Below, piece by piece: positions 59,101 through 64,000 of a stretch of 64,000 nt of DNA. The position numbers were made by a program, and so were the translations under genes. Below the pieces are notes generated by a model. It did not search any database. It was not told the DNA's origin and worked only from the letters and a program-made list of their open reading frames with translations. Within the stretch, counting starts at the first letter, position 1; every line of letters starts with the position of its first letter. Source of the stretch: Cyanoderma ruficeps (Eukaryota > Chordata > Aves > Passeriformes > Timaliidae); NCBI GenBank assembly GCA_008694505.1, contig VZDJ01000090.1, positions 11,605,646-11,669,645 of the forward strand, in the 5' to 3' direction.

Positions 59101-61646
59101 CTTTTAATTTTAGAAATGGTGAGATCATAATCACAAACAGTGTGAGGAATATCATGCTAGTGGCACAAGGATAAAAATCTCATACCACTCAGTGCAAGAA
59201 AATTCAAACTGCTCAAAAAATGCTACATACTTTTAATGTTGACAGTAATTAAGCATTAATATACCATCATAAAAGCATGTGATAAATTCCCCATAATAAT
59301 TAACTTCAAGTTCTGTTCTGTGTGGGTTGGTTGGTTGGTTAGTTTTCTTTCTTTGTTTCTCTGCACATGTGAGTTTGTCTTTAATGAATTCTATAAATCC
59401 ATTGAGCAGTCATACAAAAAAGGTTTGGTTTCCAGGAGGCTGATTAGTTTAGTATGTTGCCCATTTCACTTCTAACTGGCTGCATTTTAAGACTAGATGT
59501 CCCTGTGTAGTACAGTAGTGTGCAGGGATTGATATTCTTGTATCCAAAACTGTCTTCAGTGAAATAACATATATAAACTTTACAGTGTGTTGTTCTGGTC
59601 CTGCAGAGCCCAGTACTCATCCCTGGATCTTTACATCCTTTGTCTTCTGTGTGCATCATTAGAAAGGGTCCCTTTTTACAACTTGAATCCAGCTAAATAT
59701 AATTCCTCACCTGTCCAGCTTTGCAGTGACAGACTTCTGATAAAATTGGATGCTTTAGCATGCTTGAAATACTGAAAGTATATCAAGGTTTGCCAATTTT
59801 TGCCTTTTTTTTCTTCTTCCCCTAGGGTGTGGAAAAGCAATAGTGACAAAAGAGGAAACTGGCTACGAAGGGAGACTCACAAGTCCATATTACCCAAGCT
59901 ATTATCCTCCAAAATGCCTGTGTGCATGGAATTTCCAGGTAACATAATTCTTTCTCTCTTAGGCACTGCTGTGTGTTTTGGGTGCATAGAGCTTAAGTAA
60001 AGTGGAAGCAATTGAGTTGGCAGTAGCCTGCATCCTCACAGGTGTGGTAGTTTATAGAAATGGCATTGCTGAATAGCTTGCTGTGCTCAGGTGTTCTGTA
60101 TCAGCTCTTTCTCTTTCTGTGCACTTCTTTTTAAGGAAGAGAGCACAGTTCCTAAGCTGTCCTATTACAAAGGTGAAGAGCTAAGATAAGTTTTGATGTT
60201 AGCCTGCAGAATTACTTCATGGCAGGCAATGTAAGACTTTGACTGTTTTTAACTCCTCTCTTCCCACCCCCAGAAATCTGGATGAAAAGTATGTACAAAA
60301 AACTCCTCTGACCTAGTTATTACTGCCAGTTCTCTAGTATCTTTTCATATGCCTAATACATTTAATTGGTCTTCAGAATGGTCTGTCCTATCAGCACAAT
60401 TCCATAGACTGTTTTTTTTTTTAATTTGGTATCCTTTTTTTACATCTTTTCGGGTACTCTCCTGAAAGCAAATTGCTGAAAATTGTTTTAAAGTAGTTCT
60501 GTTTTCTCTGACATGAGTGTTTCCTTATTAGCGCTGCTAAAATGAGGTCTCTGATTAGCGTTTGCCCTTCAGTGTTCTCCTCTCTAAAGAATATAGCAAT
60601 AGATATGATGAGGTCCACTGTTTACCCATCTTTCTGTTTCTGTTACTCATGACTTGTTAAGCTAGTGACTGCCAACATTGAATCACAGCAATATAAATTA
60701 AGGCCAGCTAGCCATAACCTACAGCCTCTTCCCCTTCTAGAGTGATAGGGCAATTTTTGGGGGCTAAATTTATGGTCTTCAGTTCACCCTGGACTTCTGA
60801 TAAAAAGGTTTATTGCTCAAACCAGTTTCATTTTTAATATTGTATTTTTGTGCAATATTGAAACTTCACACATTTCCCAAGTTATATTTTCTGTGTAAGA
60901 GAGGGAGGAAAGTTTTCATTTCTGGATTTTTGCCCTGAATCAGCCCTTGTTTTTAAATTAACACTGCCATGCTTTGCAAAAAAGATTCTGTTCCTTTTAT
61001 GAAAGGAATTTCCAGTTAAGTATGAACACTCGTGATTTTTCTGGGTTTAGAAATGTTTTGTAAAATAGTAAAGAATGCATGGCTAAGCAGGTGCTAGCAG
61101 AAGACTATAATATTATGGTGGAAGTTACTCCTAGCATTACAAAGGTGACACAAGTATTCCAGGCAGTATCTTAACTCTGAAAAGCCGCTGGGGCTCTGTG
61201 TCCCTACACAAGTACATTTGGATGTGTTTGAGTGCTTTGATCTTGATACAAAAGCTGCTTTCTGTGGCCAGTGGCTCTCTGAAGATGAGAAGGCTATTGG
61301 CTGGAGGGGGAGAAAGCCTGCAGCTGTGGTGTAGCTGTGCCAACCTTTGCTGTGACTCGGGACTGAATAGCTGGCAAGCGTGCAAAGTGCTGGCTGCTGA
61401 GCTGGTGAAGCCAGCACAGCTCCCAGGGTGTGGCAATGCCAAGCTCCATAATTCCTGAAATACGTTTATAGACTTTTGTGTTCTATGCCCACAAAACAAA
61501 AAAGAAGACTGCTTGCACTGTCTTTCTTGCTCACAACAGACTCCACAGAAGAGCCTTGGTATAGCTCTGAAGTTTCATAACTATACCATTAGTGAGAAGA
61601 ATATTAAAGGCTGTGAGCGAGGGTGGTGGAAAATTAATGAACGCAT
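44077..61646 (+). CDS. TMPRSS7: TMPRSS7 (matriptase-3), N-terminal half, ten coding exons, 3' partial
   Basis: Type II transmembrane serine protease of the matriptase group. Ten exons join in frame to 1271 bases (423 codons plus two bases). Numbering from ATG 44077: a cytoplasmic tail of residues 1-63 rich in Lys/Arg; a single membrane anchor about 64-86 (IILFTLILFILGVVTWTLLW); a SEA domain about 93-217; CUB1 about 234-350; and the first half of CUB2 from about 352. Asn197 (NRT) and the Asn of HNYT are N-glycosylation sequons. At the usual SEA self-cleavage position the sequence reads GG instead of GS. The second CUB half, the LDL-receptor class A repeats and the trypsin-like domain lie beyond the window end. 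A second in-frame ATG at 44092 (MDEKND) aligns better with the mammalian start (MDKENSD) and has a stronger Kozak context, so it may be the true start. Confidence 0.95.
45650..46060 (-). mobile_element. Old CR1 LINE fragment in TMPRSS7 intron 1
   Basis: TTCCCTGCTGCTGTATGTGA, CTGAACAACCCTAAGGCTCT and CTTCCCCTGGAATCACTCTG then ACCCAAAACACAGATGGGG follow the layout of CR1 3' sequence in reverse orientation. Divergence is high, so it is probably an old insertion. Both ends are approximate. Confidence 0.6.
47920..48112 (+). CDS. TMPRSS7: TMPRSS7 coding exon 2 (tail and membrane anchor)
   Basis: Acceptor TTATTTTAG ends at 47919 and donor GTGAGT is at 48113. Encodes AANISVQMVSAEDKLAKRIL, a Lys/Arg-rich stretch and WNFQNKIILF with the transmembrane helix. 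The conserved NISVQ and QNKIILFT blocks anchor the identification. Confidence 0.95.
48836..48966 (+). CDS. TMPRSS7: TMPRSS7 coding exon 3 (SEA start)
   Basis: Acceptor TTCTTGCAG ends at 48835 and donor GTAAGA is at 48967. Encodes FRVANIEFLPEYRQKESKEF to TVQHV, closely matching the mammalian SEA domain start. Confidence 0.95.
50402..50422 (+). repeat. G-rich run (G-quadruplex-prone) in TMPRSS7 intron 3
   Basis: A GGTGGGGGGCGGGGGGGGCGG stretch (six-G and eight-G runs with short interruptions). It contains GC-box-like text. It could fold as a quadruplex on the + strand, but no linked promoter feature is seen. Confidence 0.8.
50640..50812 (+). mobile_element. CR1 LINE 3' fragment in TMPRSS7 intron 3
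   Basis: GTGGGGTTGGACTAGATGCT then CTCCAGAGGTCTTTTCC and the TCTTTCTGTGATTCTG end are the CR1 3' terminus. Upstream CTCCATTCTTGAAGGTAATC also fits the element's 3' UTR. The left edge is approximate. Confidence 0.85.
51250..51317 (+). CDS. TMPRSS7: TMPRSS7 coding exon 4
   Basis: Acceptor CTTTCAG ends at 51249 and donor GTAAAA is at 51318. Encodes MNLVYTTSSFSKFYKQSTVS then EV and two bases of Ser. SEA domain. Confidence 0.93.
52340..52533 (+). CDS. TMPRSS7: TMPRSS7 coding exon 5 (SEA end)
   Basis: Acceptor TATTTCAG ends at 52339 and donor GTTAGT is at 52534. Encodes NNNNGGLLIHFWIVFVVPQA to VGSLQGLAVDMDSIVLS. It carries two Cys (CEDC) and the NRT glycosylation sequon. GG stands where autocleaving SEA domains have GS. 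Confidence 0.94.
52925..52979. repeat. Direct repeat of a 22-mer containing a palindrome
   Basis: AAATAACTCCTGGGGAGTTACT is present at 52925-52946 and again, without mismatch, at 52958-52979. Each copy has 7-base inverted arms (TAACTCC and GGAGTTA) around TGG. Lies in TMPRSS7 intron 5, about 390 bases past exon 5. Confidence 0.9.
53355..53393 (+). CDS. TMPRSS7: TMPRSS7 coding exon 6 (39-nt exon)
   Basis: Acceptor CTATGCAG ends at 53354 and donor GTAATT is at 53394. The competing CAG at 53355-53357 would break the frame. Encodes GLRSDYWSTTGT between split Ala and Gly codons. This linker joins SEA to CUB1. The exon length is a multiple of three, so skipping would keep the frame. Confidence 0.88.
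56595..56827 (+). mobile_element. CR1 LINE 3' fragment in TMPRSS7 intron 6
   Basis: Contains GGGGGAATGGCTTTAGCCTG, GGAAGAAATTCTTTACTGTA, a CAAGGCTGGGTCGGATGGGG block, GGAACTAGATGATCTC and the CTATGATTCT terminus. The usual GGCACTGGAACAGG segment is missing between GGGTGG and TTGCCC, a small internal deletion. It ends about 147 bases before the exon 7 acceptor. Confidence 0.94.
56975..57203 (+). CDS. TMPRSS7: TMPRSS7 coding exon 7 (CUB1, first part)
   Basis: Acceptor TTTTCACAG ends at 56974 and donor GTGAGT is at 57204. Encodes TNCMYDLYADRLHEHFPLDA through LIRLSIVSLQIEADNC to DKILY. The IEADNC-DSLTIYDS pattern is typical of CUB domains. Confidence 0.95.
58491..58621 (+). CDS. TMPRSS7: TMPRSS7 coding exon 8 (CUB1, second part)
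   Basis: Acceptor TTCCCCCTCAG ends at 58490 and donor GTAGGT is at 58622. Encodes ACEPADSLVSLVSTNNLMLV to GYFEVITQE. Confidence 0.94.
59325..59340 (+). repeat. (GGTT)4 microsatellite
   Basis: Four perfect GGTT units in TMPRSS7 intron 8. Confidence 0.9.
59826..59938 (+). CDS. TMPRSS7: TMPRSS7 coding exon 9 (CUB2 start)
   Basis: Acceptor TTCCCCTAG ends at 59825 and donor GTAACA is at 59939. Encodes CGKAIVTKEETGYEGRLTSP then YYPSYYPPKCLCAWNFQ. The YYPSYYPP-C-C-W-F pattern is the CUB2 signature of matriptases. Confidence 0.95.
61540..61646 (+). CDS. TMPRSS7: TMPRSS7 coding exon 10 (CUB2, middle)
   Basis: Acceptor TCACAACAG ends at 61539 and donor GTAAGT is at 61647. Encodes TPQKSLGIALKFHNYTISEK then NIKGCERGWWKINER, ending with two bases of a split Met codon. 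This is the last exon found in the window. Confidence 0.94.
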
Positions 61647-64000
61647 GTAAGTACTCTGCATGGATTATTAATGTAATGGTACCAAAATAAACCTTCCCAT
61701 TACTACTGCAGCACACTCAGACAGCTTCCACAAGGACAGAAGTAATTCACTGGCATGTCCTACCATTCTTTCATTTTAGCTGATGATGTAACAATCCTTA
61801 TAAAATATGTACGTGTCTTTGTGTATATATGTATATATATATTCTGTTGAATAGTACCAGAAGGATGAAGACAAGAGTCTTTGGTATTCTCTAGAGAGAG
61901 AGAAATGGAAAGAGTTGGATGAAGATTGATGTCCTGTGAACCCTAAAATAATTCTGTGTTTTCTGGGGCCATTAAACAAGGTCTGTTTAAAGCCCTTTTA
62001 AGTGTAACTTAATTCTATGATTGCTCAAGAGGACAGAGAATCTAATTAACTTCTTGGTGAAAGCCATTGAAGTGAAATAGTTGGGAACAGAACTGTAACT
62101 ACTTCCTCATTCCAGTCACTGGCTCTTGAAAGAGAAACTGCACAAAGTGGCTTTCCAGGAACCACTGAAGTGATTTTTATTAAAATAATGCTGCTTTTTT
62201 TTATTAAGATACCACTGCTTTCCCAGCACATTGTCCAATCATTCTTTCCTCTAATTTTGAGGTCATCTTTGGGATGCTGGATGATGAGGCAAGACTAGAT
62301 TTAAAACATCAGGTTTTTTTCTTAAACTTCATTCAAATGGAAACCTCAGTAAGATTAGTCTTGAAACTGAGTTTCTGAACTCACTGCTGGAACTAAGTCA
62401 GTTAGGCCCTTAAGATTACAACTGAAGAAATTACAGAGAGAAGAAAAAATTTCATCTGTTCTTCAATAGCATGTGATATTTATGGAGTGAAAATTCAGTT
62501 TGAAGTTCCTACAATTATGCCTTCATGGGAATTGGTTGCTGGACTAGATGAGTGCATAAAAACACCAGTCAAAATACACCCCACTTAGTGTGTTTGCGGG
62601 GTTCTTTGGTGGTCTTTTTATGACAGAAATTGAAAGATTTGTGATATTTGGGATGACTGAGATAAAAAACTAAGGTGAAATCTGGAGGAAACATGATAAT
62701 AGGTTCATACTGAAGAATTCTCTGACAGAGTCTCTTGAAAGGATCTAGGCAGCTTTTTGACAAACCTGCCAATGATGCATTCCACAGAATCAAATGTCTA
62801 TGGTATAATTCTTAGAAGTGCACTCAGGGTTACTTTTGAAGTACTACACAAGACTGCATGCTCCTGCTTTTTGCTGCAAGTTGCTCATTATAGTAGTAGA
62901 CCAAGAGTAGCCTTCCTTTGAAAGAGTGTGTTTTTTATTGAAAATAAAGCTTTTAAATTTCTGATTTTCTGTTCCACATTTACTTTTGAAGGGGAAAAAA
63001 ACATCAAGCATGAAACGTGGTGATGTTTTATTTTCTTTTTCTTCCCAAATTTTAATTGTTAATGAAAAGGGGGGGAATGGGGGGCAGGCAGGAGACTCCC
63101 ATTTTTCAGCTTCTTGCAGTTGCAGCCTATGGCATGCTTATTCTGTTATCTTAGATAAAAATGGTTTAAGAACCTTTGGGACACTGATATTAGTAAACAC
63201 TGGGACCAAGCAGACGGTGCAGATAAGGTTCCTTTGGACCTCTAGGGACAGCTTTATCTAACCAGAGACACTGAACACAACCATGCAGTTCCTCCTTGTC
63301 TTTCTTGCAGTGGACAGACAATGCTTCACTGCCTTGTCAAAGAAGTTACAATTGATGAACTTCTTTGCCTGAAATTCTCAGAGGCAGGAATACCAATGAC
63401 TCTCTTATGAGCAGACCACCAGAGGTTTATGTGAACACAGAGGTGCTTTATTTGTCTTAAAAATGTTAGTGCAATACCCATTGTTTCTGCTACAGCATGC
63501 ATGTATCTGCTCATCCCCTGAAAAACTATCCCACTCACTTCTCCAACATATCCCCTTATCAATTTCTATCTGGAGCAATGGCACAGAGTTACAGACGGTG
63601 CTTTGCAACCTCCGTTTGCCCTGGACCTGGATATATGACTAGTAAAACACCAGCAAAAGGCTCCTGAGGGCCTGTGGCTTTGTTTTACAAATCCCATGAG
63701 TATATGGCATTTCTCACGGTCTAAAGGAGATGTACCCGTTTCAGCTTTTCCACAGATGGACAGTAATTTCCTCTGCCTTTGGTGAGATGAGTTTGTTTTA
63801 TTTGTCTGAGAAGAGGTCAATGAAGACTTCATCTTTTTTTGTTTTGGTCTTGTTTTTTATGTTGCTATGGTTTGTTGAAACGAAGATTGTCTAAGTCATT
63901 GACATGAGAAATGTAGAAAATGTCAGTGAGCTAGTTGAAGGGAATCAGATCAGTAAACGGCATTTTGCTGTGCACTTTGACGTGCTGTTTTAGGTTGGGA
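61647..64000 (+). other. TMPRSS7: TMPRSS7 intron 10 (partial)
   Basis: I looked for the next CUB2 exon (expected start G-TAC/TAT-TGT-GG, encoding YCG) after an acceptor and found none. No other exon is recognised. The rest of the gene is presumably downstream of the window. Confidence 0.65.
61821..61842 (+). repeat. TA-rich simple repeat
   Basis: Alternating TA with one GT interruption in the TMPRSS7 intron after exon 10. Confidence 0.8.

Noticed and set aside
61990..62025. CR1-like AATTCTATGATTG
   Set aside because: Only about 12 bases match a CR1 3' end, and the preceding sequence does not. Chance similarity.
63305..63360. Possible next TMPRSS7 exon after TTTCTTGCAG at 63310
   Set aside because: The acceptor looks good, but the following bases do not encode the expected YCG continuation of CUB2 in the required phase.

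Overview
The window reads as avian nuclear DNA. It is AT-rich, with long introns, vertebrate-type splice sites, several CR1 retrotransposon fragments (the dominant LINE of birds) and one degraded sequence resembling an avian ERVL-type LTR. Three protein-coding genes can be recognised, all on the + strand, in the order ABHD10 - TAGLN3 - TMPRSS7. This is the order I know from human chromosome 3q13.2. The genes are assigned by comparing exon translations with remembered vertebrate families. No database search was run.

Layout: 1-600 is the 3' part of an ABHD10 intron; the first exon, with the presumed mitochondrial presequence, lies outside the window. Bases 601-4094 hold four ABHD10 coding exons, ending at a stop codon, with two candidate poly(A) signals downstream. 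Bases 4.8-14.6 kb are intergenic, with a minus-strand CR1 3' end (about 5.57-5.87 kb) and a striking 80-nt near-perfect hairpin (6904-6983). Bases 14671-24035 hold the complete 199-residue TAGLN3 coding sequence in four exons, followed by a poly(A) signal at 24430. Bases 24.4-44 kb are a roughly 19.6 kb gene-poor interval. It contains an isolated CpG-dense patch (31.2-31.4 kb), a pentanucleotide microsatellite, a 1.7 kb broken CR1 carrying reverse-transcriptase sequence (39.85-41.53 kb) and the LTR-like element (42.3-42.8 kb). Bases 44077-61646 hold the first ten recognisable coding exons of TMPRSS7 (about 424 residues: cytoplasmic tail, membrane anchor, SEA domain, CUB1 and half of CUB2). The LDL-receptor repeats and the protease domain must lie past the window end.

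The genes are functionally unrelated neighbours: a mitochondrial serine hydrolase, a neuronal calponin-family actin-binding protein and a membrane-anchored serine protease. They share a syntenic block, not a pathway. I see no CRISPR array, prokaryotic operon, rRNA or tRNA, and no evidence of a new multi-gene system. The observations most worth checking are the 6.9 kb hairpin (possible miRNA precursor or young fold-back element), the isolated CpG patch, and lineage-specific features of the TMPRSS7 tail and SEA domain. Single unresolved bases (N) at 18572, 27708 and 42785 each sit beside a low-complexity run.
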